Shown in pieces: positions 49,866 through 59,238 of a stretch of 64,000 bases of DNA (position 1 is the stretch's first letter; each line of letters opens with the position of its first letter). Source of the DNA: DASXHD01 sp036488725 (GTDB taxonomy: Bacteria; Myxococcota_A; Polyangia; Polyangiales; Polyangiaceae); the NCBI GenBank assembly GCA_036488725.1, contig DASXHD010000021.1, forward strand, positions 1 to 64,000, in the 5' to 3' direction. A program made the translations under genes and the position numbers. A model generated the notes under the pieces. That model saw only the letters and a list, made by a program, of their open reading frames with translations, was not told the DNA's origin and ran no database searches.

Positions 49866-50819
49866 TCAGAACCTCCCTTCGAGCGAAGCGCCGAACGGCG
49901 AGACGTGGAACGCAACCTCGTGCGACGGCGTCGCGATGCCGACGACGAGCAAGATCATCCCGGCGCCCGCGAGCACGCTGCCCGCGATCGCGAGCGCGGT
50001 CGCCGCGGTGCTCGCCGCGTTGCCGCGATCGACCGTGCCCCGCAAGCTGTCGGGACAGACGAATTCTTTGGTGCATTGCGACTCGACCGTCGAGAGCGCG
50101 TCTTGGCGCACGCCGATCGCGACGCCCATTCCCGCGAGCGCGGCGACGCCAATCGCGAGCGTCACCCATCCCGCCGGCATCCACGGCGACGACGAAGCGT
50201 GCGCCTTCGGCGTCGCGTGCACCGAGACTTTCGCCTCGCCGAGCGGCGCCGTGAAATCGAGCCGCACCGTCTGCGACTCACCGGTCACCAAGTCGACCGT
50301 CGCGCGCGCCTCGCGCACGCCGATGTGCGCGACGATCGCGTAGTGCCCCGGATCGCGATCGAGCGCCGTTCCGACGAGCTCCGGTTTGATCGGCTCGCCG
50401 TCGACCGTCACGCTCGGCGCTTCACTGCCGCCGGTCACTTCGATCGTCAGATGCGAAACGCGCGGCGCGAGTCGCGCGGCCGCGCCGTCCGCGTCCGATT
50501 GCCAGCCGCCGTATTTCGCGTCGTGTGCGAAGAGCAGCGCGCGTTTGAGCTCGAGCCACGATCGCCGCGCGGTCGCCCACTTCCCGAGCTGCTCCTCGCA
50601 CTCCGCGGCGTTGCGCAGCGTGCCGAGGCCCGACGGATAAATCTCGTACGCCTTTTCGAAGAGCGGCGCGGCCGCCGCGCAGTTGCCCGCCGCGCGTAGC
50701 TCGCGCCCGCGCTCGAAGAGATCCTTCGCGTCGGACTCCGCGTCGGCGCGCGCACACGGCGCGACGAAGACCGAAGCGGCGAGGACCCCCATCGCCGCGC
50801 ATCGCAAAGGCGACATCAT
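49866..50819 (-). CDS. Exported TPR protein with PEGA-like domain and C-terminal membrane helices
   Basis: A 317-residue protein: signal LAASVFVAPCARA, one or two TPR-like helices (DAKDLFERGRELRAAGNCAAAAPLFEKAYEIYPS, LGTLRNAAECEEQLGKWATARRSW), then a PEGA-like beta domain (HLTIEVTGGSEAPSVTVDGEPIKPELVGTALDRDPGHYAI), and two membrane segments (MPAGWVTLAIGVAALAGMGVAIGV; ATALAIAGSVLAGAGMILLVVGIA). This architecture is common in myxobacteria next to Ser/Thr kinases. It follows the kinase gene after 10 bases, so both are probably co-transcribed. Confidence 0.75.
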   Translation of the reverse strand: MMSPLRCAAMGVLAASVFVAPCARADAESDAKDLFERGRELRAAGNCAAAAPLFEKAYEIYPSGLGTLRNAAECEEQLGKWATARRSWLELKRALLFAHDAKYGGWQSDADGAAARLAPRVSHLTIEVTGGSEAPSVTVDGEPIKPELVGTALDRDPGHYAIVAHIGVREARATVDLVTGESQTVRLDFTAPLGEAKVSVHATPKAHASSSPWMPAGWVTLAIGVAALAGMGVAIGVRQDALSTVESQCTKEFVCPDSLRGTVDRGNAASTAATALAIAGSVLAGAGMILLVVGIATPSHEVAFHVSPFGASLEGRF

Positions 50820-50829
50820 CCGATCGTAA

Positions 50830-52167
50830 TCAGAACACGGCGCTTTTATCCACCGTCTTGCTCGTTGGAGTCGGCGCGGGGGCCGCCGTCGGCGTCGATG
50901 TGGCAGAATGGTGCAAAGTCGGGGGCCGGTGAATGCGCAAGCGCGGTCTGCCCGTCGGCTCGCTCGGCTCGCTCGGCTCGCTCGGCTCCGGCGCCGCCGT
51001 CTCGGGCGCGGGAATGCTCGAAGGGATCGCCGCCGGCTCCACGCTCGCCGTCGCTTGCGGTTGCGTCGTTGGCGCGCGGCTCGGGCCGCGCATCGCGTAG
51101 ACGGCGCCGGCGATCACGATCGCGCCGCCCACGCCCGCTGCAATCGCCGGCAGCACGCGGCGCGATCGCATCGGCACGCGAAGCGACACGCCGCCTTCCT
51201 CGACCGCCGCAGACACGGCCCCCGCTGGCGCGGGCGGTCGCGCCGACAAAACGCGCGCGGGCGAGGGCAGCGCCGCGGCGAGCGCGTCCGCGAGCTCGAC
51301 GGGACCCTGAAACCGCTGATCGATCTTGTCCTCGAACGCGCGCGCGAACACGGCTTCGAGCTCGGGCGTCGCGTCGCTCCACACGTCGCGGAGGTGCGTC
51401 GGCTGAAAGTTGCAGATTCGAAGGATCGTCTCGTCGGCCGTCGTCGCGTGAAACGGCGAGACGCCGGCGAGCGCTTCGAACGCGAGCACGGCGAGGGCCC
51501 ACACGTCGGCGCGCGCGTCCGGCGACTCGGCCATCGCTTGCTCGGGCGACATGTACGCCGGGCTTCCGAGCACGAGCCCCTTCATGGTGAGGCGCGTGGG
51601 CGCGCGCTGCGTGTCGCCCTTGGCTCGCACGATCCGACGCGCCATTTGCGCGATTCCAAAATCGAGCAGCTTCACGAGCAAGTCGCCTTCTTCGGTTTTC
51701 GCGAGAAACACGTTGGCAGGCTTGAGATCGCGATGCGTGACGCCTTCGGCGTGCGCCGCTGCGAGGCCTTTGGCGATCTGCGACACGACCGCGCTCACCT
51801 CGGCAGGCTCGAGCCGGCGGCCCTGGCCAATCCGTCGATCGAGCCCCTCGCCCTCGAGCAGCTCCATCACGAGGTAGGCGGTCCCGTCCTCGATGCCGTA
51901 ATCGGTGACTTGCGCGATGTGCCGGCTCTTTCGCGACAGCGCCGCCGCGATTTGAGCCTCGTTCTGGAAGCGCCGCAGCGACGTCTCGACGCCCTCGAAC
52001 GCCTGGACGGCGTCCTGGCTCGCCGGCGGCGTCATGAGCTTCAGCGCAAAGGGCTGCTGGAGGGCTTGGTGACGTGCAACCCACACCTGCCCCATCGCGC
52101 CGGCGCCGATCAGCCTCACGAGAACGTACTTGTTCCCGATGATCTGGCCGACGTCGATTTCCTTCAC
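50830..52167 (-). CDS. Eukaryotic-type Ser/Thr protein kinase, membrane anchored
   Basis: A 445-residue kinase. Kinase domain about 12-285: GAGAMGQV Gly-loop (21-28), ATP-site Lys43 (ALKLM), catalytic HRDLKPAN (145-152), DFG (169-171), and SPAYMSPEQAM activation segment end. A membrane helix is near 337-358 (VLPAIAAGVGGAIVIAGAVYAM), followed by a Pro/Thr/Ser-rich extracytoplasmic tail with PSEPSEPSEP repeats. All catalytic residues are present, so it should be active. GTG start; GGGAGG is 12 bases upstream. It is divergent from the XRE regulator gene across 45 bases. Confidence 0.93.
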   Translation of the reverse strand: MKEIDVGQIIGNKYVLVRLIGAGAMGQVWVARHQALQQPFALKLMTPPASQDAVQAFEGVETSLRRFQNEAQIAAALSRKSRHIAQVTDYGIEDGTAYLVMELLEGEGLDRRIGQGRRLEPAEVSAVVSQIAKGLAAAHAEGVTHRDLKPANVFLAKTEEGDLLVKLLDFGIAQMARRIVRAKGDTQRAPTRLTMKGLVLGSPAYMSPEQAMAESPDARADVWALAVLAFEALAGVSPFHATTADETILRICNFQPTHLRDVWSDATPELEAVFARAFEDKIDQRFQGPVELADALAAALPSPARVLSARPPAPAGAVSAAVEEGGVSLRVPMRSRRVLPAIAAGVGGAIVIAGAVYAMRGPSRAPTTQPQATASVEPAAIPSSIPAPETAAPEPSEPSEPSEPTGRPRLRIHRPPTLHHSATSTPTAAPAPTPTSKTVDKSAVF

Positions 52168-52212
52168 ACCCGAACCCTACCTCCCTCGCGCTTCGTCTGC
52201 TATCTTCGAGTC

Positions 52213-52524
52213 GTGGCTGCCCAAACAGGAAAGCGGCTGAGGACGGACGCGGGGTGGACGGGCGAAGCGGACTCGCACGAGTTCGCGTCGACCGTGGGCG
52301 AGCGCATCCGCGTGGCGCGTCAGCAGCGTGGATGGACTCAAGTCGAGTTGGCTGAAGCAGCAGGGCTGTCGAGCAACTACGTCGCGCGGCTCGAGCGCGG
52401 CGAGCTCGGCGCTTCGCTCTTCGTCGCGATGCGAATCGCCGAAGCGCTCGGGCTCGGTCTCGACGTGCTGGCGCAAGCGCAGCCCGCAGCAACGCGCACG
52501 ACGACGAAGCGTCGCGTCGGTTAG
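52213..52524 (+). CDS. XRE-family helix-turn-helix regulator
   Basis: A 103-residue DNA-binding protein. The HTH is about 30-85: VGERIRVARQQRGWTQVELAEAAGLSSNYVARLERGELGASLFVAMRIAEALGLGL. The N- and C-terminal ends are basic and disordered. GTG 52213 has TATCTT six bases upstream. Single-domain XRE proteins often repress their own or a neighbouring promoter; the divergent kinase gene is the obvious candidate. The stop overlaps the convergent lipase gene by four bases. Confidence 0.82.
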   Translation: MAAQTGKRLRTDAGWTGEADSHEFASTVGERIRVARQQRGWTQVELAEAAGLSSNYVARLERGELGASLFVAMRIAEALGLGLDVLAQAQPAATRTTTKRRVG

Positions 52525-53213
52525 ATTTTCTTCAGCGCGCGAACGCGGTCGACGACGATGCGCGCGACCTCGTCGTCGAAGAGCAGGCCGTTGTGTCCGC
52601 GTCCTTCGAGGCTGATTCGCTCGCCCCACGGAAACGCGAGGGCTTGATCGTGCGGCACCGTGCGATCCGCGGTGCCTGCGATCGAGACGTGCGGGATCGC
52701 GTGCTCGTGCGCGCGCTCGCGCAAACGCGAGAGGAGCGCGCTCTTCGGACGAAGATCGCGACCGACGAAGACCGGAATGTGCGCCGCGATCGGCGCGCCG
52801 CCGAACGGAGCTCCGAGCGCGATCGTTTGCGCGACGCGCGCGTGGCCGCCGAGCTCTTGCACGTAATAACGCGCGACGACGCCGCCGAGGCTGTGCCCGA
52901 CGACGTGAACGCGCGCCGCCTTCGGCAAACGCGCGACGAGCTTGCCGAGCGAGAACGCGATGCTGGGCACCGTCGCGCCGGGCACGTGCGAGAAGCTCGC
53001 GACTGCGGTTCCGCATTCGCGTTCGAGCCGCTTGCGAAGCGGACGAAAGACTCCGGCGCTCGCGAGAAACCCGTGAACGAGCACGACGACGTCGTGTACG
53101 CGCTCGTCTTTGCGGCAACGCGGGACCACGTCCGCGAGATCGCGCGGCATCAGCATGACTTCTCGCAACGTCGCGAGCGCCTCTGCGGGCATCCCCATCG
53201 ACCAAGACGCCAT
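52521..53213 (-). CDS. Alpha/beta hydrolase (lipase/PGAP1-like)
   Basis: A 230-residue hydrolase. VVVLVHGFLASAGVF is the oxyanion strand-loop; VHVVGHSLGGVVARYYV carries the nucleophile Ser; DRTVPHDQA probably the acid and GRGHNGLLFDD the His. There is no signal peptide. The likely substrate is a lipid or wax ester. The start at 53213 is preferred; an earlier in-frame codon exists at 53231. Confidence 0.82.
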   Translation of the reverse strand: MASWSMGMPAEALATLREVMLMPRDLADVVPRCRKDERVHDVVVLVHGFLASAGVFRPLRKRLERECGTAVASFSHVPGATVPSIAFSLGKLVARLPKAARVHVVGHSLGGVVARYYVQELGGHARVAQTIALGAPFGGAPIAAHIPVFVGRDLRPKSALLSRLRERAHEHAIPHVSIAGTADRTVPHDQALAFPWGERISLEGRGHNGLLFDDEVARIVVDRVRALKKI

Positions 53214-53265
53214 CGTGTCACAGCGATGCACGATTCGTGCTAACAGCGCTCACGGCGGAGCGAGG

Positions 53266-53694
53266 ATGATTTATCGGCACCGCGTGACCGTCGCCGAGAG
53301 CGACTTGGACGAGCTCGGTCACGCGAACAACATCGGCTATCTACGCTGGCTTCAGGACGCGGCCGTGGCTCACTCGAACGCCGTGGGGCTCGGGTTTCAA
53401 CGCTACGTCGAGCTCGGCGGTGTGTTCGTCGTTCGGCGTCACGAGATCGATTATCTGCGTTCGGCGTTACGCGGAGACGAGCTCGAAGTGCGTACGCACG
53501 TCGACACCGTGATGGCCGCGAAGTCGGAGCGAAAGTACGAGCTTGTGCGACTCGTCGATGAAGTCGTGCTCGCGCGCGCGGTCACGGTTTGGGGTTTCGT
53601 CGACGTGCGAACGGGCCGGCCGATGCGCATTCCCGACGAGATCTACGACGCGTTCGGATTCGAGCGTCGGAAGAAGCGCGCGCTCACCGAGTGA
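53266..53694 (+). CDS. Acyl-CoA thioesterase, hotdog fold (YbgC/4HBT-like)
   Basis: A 142-residue 4-hydroxybenzoyl-CoA thioesterase-family protein. The key motif is SDLDELGHANNIGYLRWLQDAA, where the Asp before GH and the Asn are in the active-site region. RHEIDYLRSALRGDELEVRTHV follows. It hydrolyses an acyl-CoA or acyl-ACP. GGAGCGAGG precedes ATG 53266. Convergent with the GT-C gene, overlapping by 11 bases. Confidence 0.88.
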   Translation: MIYRHRVTVAESDLDELGHANNIGYLRWLQDAAVAHSNAVGLGFQRYVELGGVFVVRRHEIDYLRSALRGDELEVRTHVDTVMAAKSERKYELVRLVDEVVLARAVTVWGFVDVRTGRPMRIPDEIYDAFGFERRKKRALTE

Positions 53695-55663
53695 TCCAAA
53701 CGTGGAAGTCGCGGAGCGGCGTGCGCGCGAGGATCGCGACGCGAGCGCCGGCGTGAACCGCGATCGCGCTCGAGCGTGCTTCGGTCCACGCGTCACGCGC
53801 GCGCGGTGCGACGAGGTCGACTGACGCGCTGCCGATTTCCACGCGCGCGTCGATCGCTTCGTCGCTCCGCAAGACGAAGATGGCGCGGTCCGACGCGGCG
53901 CGCGCAGTGAACGACTCGCGCTCGCCTGCGGGGACGATGCGGCCGCCGTCGAAGACGCGCGCGAGGACGTTTGCGACGGCCCATCCGCCGTTCGGCGCCG
54001 GTGACGCGTAGCGGTGGGCGCGCTCGCTCTCGACGTCGGCCACGTCGAGCTCGTCGATCGCGCCGTCGGGCGCGCTATCACCGTCGAGGGCCGACCAGTC
54101 GGCGGCGCCGACGAATTTGGTCGAGCCGCCGCAGATGACGTTGTGCTCGATCGTGACGTGGGTGATCTCGCGGGCGAAGCGAGACGTGATGATCGGGAAC
54201 CAATTCGGGTAGAGCGCGACGAGCGCGGGGCGCTCGGCGGGTGACAATCGTTGAATGAGCTCGAGCGTCGACGCTTCGCCGCTCAGCGCGGCGCGCGTGA
54301 AAGGCATCTCGCGGAAGCCGCCGAGCCCGAGCGCGTCGATCGCGCCGCGATCGGAGAAATACGGGATCGCGCCGGCGTCGCCGAGGAGCACGCGCGCACC
54401 GGGGGGACCCAGCGTTCGGAGCATTTTGCCGACGCGCGCTTGTTGGTCGTGGATGTTCTCGCTCGCGCCGCGAAAGAAACCGATCTGCGGCTGGATGCGC
54501 CAAGCGGCACCCACGGCGAAGAAGATCGCGACCGCGAACGCGAGCGGCGAACCGGCGCGACGCGCGATCGCCGAGACGCCGAGGCCGACTGCGAGGACGA
54601 GCATCGCGAGGGCGGGCGCGTAGTAGCGAAAGCCTTGATAGCGCGCGGCGCCGTTGAACGAGACGAGGAGCGTGAAGAGGAGCGCCGATGCGAGCACCGC
54701 GCCTCCGATCGCGCGCGTGCGGCGAGACGCGAGCGACGCGAGCGCACAAAGCGCGAGCGCGAGGAGCCACGCGGGCCGCGCGACGACGCTCGACTCGAGA
54801 ACGCGCCACTCGAAGTGGAGCAAGTTGAGGACGAGCTCGCGCGCGCGATCGAGATCGCTCAAGTACGGGTTCGACGAGAGGAGCTTGAGGCGCGCGCCGG
54901 CGGACGCGTAGTCGCCGGTCATGGCCCAGTTGAGCGCGGCGATCGCGAGCGTCGCGAGGGCGCCGGGCGATGCGACACGAACGAGCGCAGCGAGCGGCGA
55001 CTGCGATCGCGCGTGGCGCGCAGCGAGGACGGCGAGCACGGCGACGACGACCGCGGCTTCGGGACGCGTCCAAACGAGGGCCGCTCCGATCGCGCCGAGC
55101 TTCCATTGCCGGCCGCTGCGAAGATGCGGCGGCGCGCGTACGACGCGATCGGCGAGGACGAAAGCGCGAAAGAGCAGCGCGACGAAGAGCGCGACCTCCA
55201 TGCCGGAAAAAAGTGCGAAATCGAGCGCGCCGATCGCCACGAGAAATGTCGCCACGGCGCCGGCGACGAGCGCGCGACCTTGGAAGAGCTCGCGGAGCGA
55301 GAGCATCGCCCAGACGATCGACGCGCACGCGATGAGTGCCGCGAAGATCGCGAGCGCGCCCCCGCGGAAACCGACGGCCCAGCCGATCGCGAGGACGACG
55401 GCGTAGAGCGGCGACGTCTCGCCCGAGCTGTAACCTTGGCCGGCGATCCATGCGAATGGATGCCCGCGGCAGAGCGAGCGCGCGAAATCGAAATGGATGA
55501 AGACGTCGTCGAGCGGCACCGGAAAATCGCCGTGGCAAGCGCGCACGCCCGGCACGTAGAACGCGGCCGCGGCGACGCCCGTCGCCACGACGGCGAACGC
55601 CGCAAAACGCAGAGTCCCGTTGTCAGCGCGGCCGGCGGGACTTATGCCTCGTTCGATGCCCAT
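53684..55663 (-). CDS. GT-C-like membrane protein, paralogue of 29675-31864
   Basis: A 659-residue protein with about 10-12 membrane helices and a soluble C-terminal domain. First loop PLDDVFIHFDFARSLCRGHP with YSSGETSPLYAVVLAIGW, then GALDFALFSGMEVALF, LLGDAGAIPYFSDR, IDALGLGGFREMPFTRAA and VICGGSTKFVGAADWSALDG match the protein at 29675-31864 along its length. Likely a lipid-linked-sugar transferase. ATG 55663 lies in the beginning of the divergent TPR gene (ATG 55656), so the two starts overlap by 8 bases; one may start further in. Confidence 0.72.
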   Translation of the reverse strand: MGIERGISPAGRADNGTLRFAAFAVVATGVAAAAFYVPGVRACHGDFPVPLDDVFIHFDFARSLCRGHPFAWIAGQGYSSGETSPLYAVVLAIGWAVGFRGGALAIFAALIACASIVWAMLSLRELFQGRALVAGAVATFLVAIGALDFALFSGMEVALFVALLFRAFVLADRVVRAPPHLRSGRQWKLGAIGAALVWTRPEAAVVVAVLAVLAARHARSQSPLAALVRVASPGALATLAIAALNWAMTGDYASAGARLKLLSSNPYLSDLDRARELVLNLLHFEWRVLESSVVARPAWLLALALCALASLASRRTRAIGGAVLASALLFTLLVSFNGAARYQGFRYYAPALAMLVLAVGLGVSAIARRAGSPLAFAVAIFFAVGAAWRIQPQIGFFRGASENIHDQQARVGKMLRTLGPPGARVLLGDAGAIPYFSDRGAIDALGLGGFREMPFTRAALSGEASTLELIQRLSPAERPALVALYPNWFPIITSRFAREITHVTIEHNVICGGSTKFVGAADWSALDGDSAPDGAIDELDVADVESERAHRYASPAPNGGWAVANVLARVFDGGRIVPAGERESFTARAASDRAIFVLRSDEAIDARVEIGSASVDLVAPRARDAWTEARSSAIAVHAGARVAILARTPLRDFHVWITR

Positions 55664-56156
55664 CTCCGAAAACGACGACAAGGCCTACTGGGACGCCGTG
55701 GAAGAGGCAACCGAGCTCCTCCACGAAGAGCGATTCCGCGAGGCGCTCAGCGCGCTCCGTGAGGTCGTCCAGAAGGCGCCGCAGAATCCGTATGCGTACT
55801 ATTTCATGGGCATCGGGCTCTACGAGGTCGGCGAAATCGAGGCGGCGCGCGACGCGTATCGCGCGTGTTTGAAGCTCGCGCCCGAGCATCTCGGCGCTCG
55901 CGTCGCGCTCAGCCACGTGCTGCGTCAGCTCGGTGACGCGAAAGAAGCGATCAAAGAAGGCTCGCGCGCGCTCACGCAAGCGCCGGGCGATGGCGAGGCG
56001 CTGCACGCCGTCGGGCTCGCGTATCTCGAACGCGGCGACGACACGGCCGCGCGAAAATATCTCGAGGCGTTTCTCGCGACGAAGCCGGAGCTCGAGGTCG
56101 CCGTCGAGGTGCGCGCGATCCTCGCGAGGCTCGGTCAAGAAGGCGCCGCGAACTGA
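55656..56156 (+). CDS. TPR-repeat protein
   Basis: A 166-residue soluble protein with three to four tetratricopeptide repeats: ALSALREVVQKAPQNPYAYYFMGIGLYEVGE, AARDAYRACLKLAPEHLGARVALSHVLRQLGD, AIKEGSRALTQAPGDGEALHAVGLAYLERGD, AARKYLEAFLATKPE. It is a protein-interaction scaffold; the partner is unknown. The start at 55656 has TATGCC seven bases upstream; ATG 55644 is an alternative. The 3' end overlaps the GT87 gene by 22 bases. Confidence 0.82.
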   Translation: MPISENDDKAYWDAVEEATELLHEERFREALSALREVVQKAPQNPYAYYFMGIGLYEVGEIEAARDAYRACLKLAPEHLGARVALSHVLRQLGDAKEAIKEGSRALTQAPGDGEALHAVGLAYLERGDDTAARKYLEAFLATKPELEVAVEVRAILARLGQEGAAN

Positions 56157-57286
56157 CGCGCTCGCGCGACGAGCCAAACCGAAAACGCGCACAAGAGCGG
56201 CAGGGCAGGGTGGAAGGCGAAGCCGAACGCGCGCGTCTGCGCATCGACCGACGCGACGAGCGCCCACGTCGCCATGAGCGCGAAGACGAGCGCGCGCGTC
56301 GCGAGCGGGGACGGACGCGCGCGCGGCACGAGGAGCCACGCGGGGAGCGCGAGCATGACCCACTCGTACGGCGCGCAGTGCCACGCGCATGTGAGCGTCG
56401 CGAGCGTCGCGATGGACACGACGAGCGTGGCGTCGCGTTTCGCGCGGATCATCTCGACGATCGCGAGCACTCCGCACGCCGCGATCGCGACGGCGGCGAA
56501 AACGACCGCGACCGCGCGATGCCCCGGTAAGAGCGCGACGAAGAACGCGCGCCACGTGAACCCGAGCGACTCGTTGAAATGCGTGTCGGCATACGCGGCC
56601 ATGTGCCGCACCGCCGATGGAAACTCGAGCGTCGCGCGCGGCGCGATCGCGAAGCTCAGCGCGAGCTGCGCGACGCCGCCCGCGGCGAGCCCGACGAGCC
56701 CGCGACGCGCACGCGGCATGACGAGGAGCGCGATCGGCATCGCGACGAGGAGCTGCGGTTTGTACGCGCAGAGCGAAAGCACGAGGCCGGCGGCGATCGG
56801 CCGATCGTGATCGAGCAGCGCCCACGTCGCCGTGAAGAGCGCGAGCGCGACGAACACGAGCTGGCCGGCGAGCAAACCGTAGACCGCCGGATACGACACC
56901 GCGAGCCACAGCGCGCTCACGGAGCTCCCGGTCGTGCGACGCGCCGCCCACACGGCGAGCGCGACGCTCAACGCCGCGACGATCGCGAACGCCGCGACCT
57001 GCGACGCGAGCGCGAGCGGCACCGTCTCGATCGCGAAAATCGGCGGATACGCATACGGATAAAAAACCGCGAACGACCGCCCGAACGCGCTGTGATGCGC
57101 TTCGGCTTGCGCCGCGAAATCGTAGAGCGGCTTTTTTTCGAGCAGGAGCCGGCTCGCGTCGCGAAAGACGCCGAGGTCCCAGCCGAGCATGTCCGGCCGC
57201 ACGTGCGCCTTCGCGAGGCCCGCCGCGATCGCCGCCCAGAGCCCGGCGGCGGCGAGCGCGAGCAGCCCGAGTCCGCGGCGCGCCAC
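56135..57286 (-). CDS. GT87-type (DUF2029) mannosyltransferase-like membrane protein
   Basis: A 383-residue protein with about ten membrane helices. The first loop has MLGWDLGVFRDASRLLLEKKPLYDF and SFAVFYPYAYPPIF, the pattern of GT87 polyprenyl-phosphate-mannose-dependent alpha-1,2-mannosyltransferases (acidic Asp followed by Y..P). Later LCAYKPQLLVAMPIALL is also typical of the family. It is the fourth membrane glycosyltransferase of the window. GTG 57286 shares one base with the stop of the upstream lipoprotein gene (TAGTG). Confidence 0.8.
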   Translation of the reverse strand: MARRGLGLLALAAAGLWAAIAAGLAKAHVRPDMLGWDLGVFRDASRLLLEKKPLYDFAAQAEAHHSAFGRSFAVFYPYAYPPIFAIETVPLALASQVAAFAIVAALSVALAVWAARRTTGSSVSALWLAVSYPAVYGLLAGQLVFVALALFTATWALLDHDRPIAAGLVLSLCAYKPQLLVAMPIALLVMPRARRGLVGLAAGGVAQLALSFAIAPRATLEFPSAVRHMAAYADTHFNESLGFTWRAFFVALLPGHRAVAVVFAAVAIAACGVLAIVEMIRAKRDATLVVSIATLATLTCAWHCAPYEWVMLALPAWLLVPRARPSPLATRALVFALMATWALVASVDAQTRAFGFAFHPALPLLCAFSVWLVARARQFAAPS

Positions 57287-57957
57287 TACTTGTTCGTGCA
57301 GTTCTCGAAGCGGAAGGTCGCGCTCATCTCGCAGCCCGCGTTGCCCGGCTTCTGCGACTCGTCGAGGTTCGTCGGCTTCGGACAGAAGACGCTCGCCCAA
57401 ATGCGTCCGCCGTGATCGTCGGCGAACACGTCCGCGTTGTTCGGCAACGACGCGCCCGGCCCGCCGTTGTCGGCGAGAACGTACTGCGCGGTGCAGTCCG
57501 TCTGCTCGAGGTGCTTGGTCGCGTCGAGCATGTCGACCTTGATGTTCGGGATGACCGTCGCGTCGCCGGTTGCCGTCGCGTTGCCGTTCGGGTCTCGCAC
57601 GCGCGGCGTGAACGTGCCGGACACCGTCATCGTTCCGGGCGACGTGCCGCCCGTGATTTGTGCCTGCAGCACGACGTCGTAGCCGTTGCCGTTTGGTTGT
57701 ACTTTACACGTAATCGCGACGTCGCCCGTCAAGTTGGGCGTGATGTTCTTGTCGTCGTTCGTGTCCGGTCCGGGGACGGGCGCGGTCTGCGGCAGGTAAA
57801 TGAACTGCTCTGGGCTGTTGCAGGTGCCGCCGCCGCCCGCGCCGGGCTGTACGTTCGAAGCGACGATCGCTTGCTCGGGCGCCGGCGTGTTGTTGCACGC
57901 GAGCGCGCTGATCCCGACGACGACGGCGGAGACGACGTATTTGGCGACCGAGCGCAT
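57286..57957 (-). CDS. Secreted lipoprotein of unknown function
   Basis: A 223-residue lipoprotein (VVVGISALAC, Cys 21) with GGAGGG before ATG 57957. After a Gly-rich linker and TCNSPEQFIYLPQT comes a beta-sandwich-like domain with VQPNGNGYDVVLQAQITGGTSPGTMTVSGTFTP and several Cys (CTAQY, SVFCPKP, GCEM, ENCT) that could form disulfides. No family recognised. It is coupled to the downstream GT87 gene. Confidence 0.7.
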   Translation of the reverse strand: MRSVAKYVVSAVVVGISALACNNTPAPEQAIVASNVQPGAGGGGTCNSPEQFIYLPQTAPVPGPDTNDDKNITPNLTGDVAITCKVQPNGNGYDVVLQAQITGGTSPGTMTVSGTFTPRVRDPNGNATATGDATVIPNIKVDMLDATKHLEQTDCTAQYVLADNGGPGASLPNNADVFADDHGGRIWASVFCPKPTNLDESQKPGNAGCEMSATFRFENCTNK

Positions 57958-58033
57958 GAACCCTCCAGGACCAAGTGAAACGAGGTGAAGCAGCGACGAG
58001 AAGGATAGCGCGCTGCCAAAAACGAGGCGAACT

Positions 58034-59197
58034 TTACTTCGCCTTCTCTTTCGCCGCCGAGAAGCCGCGTTCGAGATCTTCGCGGAGATCGCTCTCGTCC
58101 TCGATGCCGATCGAGAGGCGAATCAGGCCGTCGCCGATTCCGAGGGCGCGGCGCGCTTCGGCGGTGAGGCTGGCGTGCGTCATGATCGCGGGGTGCTCGG
58201 CGAGCGACTCGACGCCGCCGAGGCTCTCGGCGCACGCGAAAATGCGGAGCGCCCCGAGAAATGCCATCGACGCCGGGAGACCGCCGCGGAGCTCGAAGCT
58301 GATCATCCCGCCGGGCCCTTTCATCTGCCGCTTCGCGAGCGCCGCGCCCGGATGCGTGTCGAGCCCCGGAAAGAGCACGCGCTCGACCTGCGCGTGCGAC
58401 GCGAGCCAGCGCGCAATTTTGGTTGCATTCTGCACGTGTCGCTCGACGCGCACCGCGAGCGTCTTGAGGCCGCGCAGGACGAGATAACAATCGAACGGGC
58501 TCGGCACCGCGCCGACGGCTTTTTGCAAAAAATGGAGTCGCTCGCCGAGCGCGTCGTCGCTCGTCATCACGCACCCGGCGACGACGTCGGAGTGGCCGTT
58601 GAGATATTTCGTCATCGAGTGCACGACCATCGTCGCGCCGAGCTCGAGCGGCCTTTGCAAAATCGGCGTCGCGAAGGTGTTGTCGACGCAAAGCTCCGCG
58701 CGGCCGCCGCGCGCGATCTCGGCGATGGCGGCGATGTCGATGATCTTGAGCATCGGGTTCGAGGGAGTCTCGAGCCAGATCATCTTCGTGTTCTTCTTCA
58801 TCGCGGCGCGGACGCGCGCCGGATCGGTCATGTCGACGAAGGTCGCCTCGACGCCGAAATCTTTGACGACCTTGTCGAAGATGCGGAACGTGCCGCCGTA
58901 GACGTCGTCCGACGCGACGACGTGATCGCCCGCTTTCAGCGTGAGCAGGATCGTCGTCGTCGCCGCGCAACCGCTGCCGAAGGCGATGGCGTGCTTTCCG
59001 CCTTCGAGCGCCGCGAGACATCCTTCGAGCGCGGTGCGCGTCGGGTTGCCGGCGCGCGAATAATCGTAGCCCTTGTGGTTGCCCGGCCCGTCTTGTTGAA
59101 ACGTGCTCGAAAGAACGATGGGCGTCATCACCGCGCCCGACGACGGGTCCGGCTCTTGGCCGGCGTGGATGCAGAGCGTGTCGATCTTCGTGCTCAT
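58034..59197 (-). CDS. Cystathionine gamma-synthase/lyase family PLP enzyme
   Basis: A 387-residue PLP enzyme of the Cys/Met metabolism family. Motifs: HAGQEPDPSSGAVMTPI, YDYSRAGNPTRTALEGCLAALEGG, the Schiff-base Lys197 in VVHSMTKYLNGHSDV, and SLGGVESLAEHPAIMTHAS near the end. It acts in transsulfuration as cystathionine gamma-synthase or gamma-lyase; sequence alone does not separate them here (Cys- and Met-cycle genes are not nearby). The start at 59197 is the ATG in front of STKIDTLCIHAG. Confidence 0.93.
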   Translation of the reverse strand: MSTKIDTLCIHAGQEPDPSSGAVMTPIVLSSTFQQDGPGNHKGYDYSRAGNPTRTALEGCLAALEGGKHAIAFGSGCAATTTILLTLKAGDHVVASDDVYGGTFRIFDKVVKDFGVEATFVDMTDPARVRAAMKKNTKMIWLETPSNPMLKIIDIAAIAEIARGGRAELCVDNTFATPILQRPLELGATMVVHSMTKYLNGHSDVVAGCVMTSDDALGERLHFLQKAVGAVPSPFDCYLVLRGLKTLAVRVERHVQNATKIARWLASHAQVERVLFPGLDTHPGAALAKRQMKGPGGMISFELRGGLPASMAFLGALRIFACAESLGGVESLAEHPAIMTHASLTAEARRALGIGDGLIRLSIGIEDESDLREDLERGFSAAKEKAK

Positions 59198-59238
59198 GGT
59201 GCCTCGCGTTAGCACAGCATCGCGTGTTACGTTGTTGG

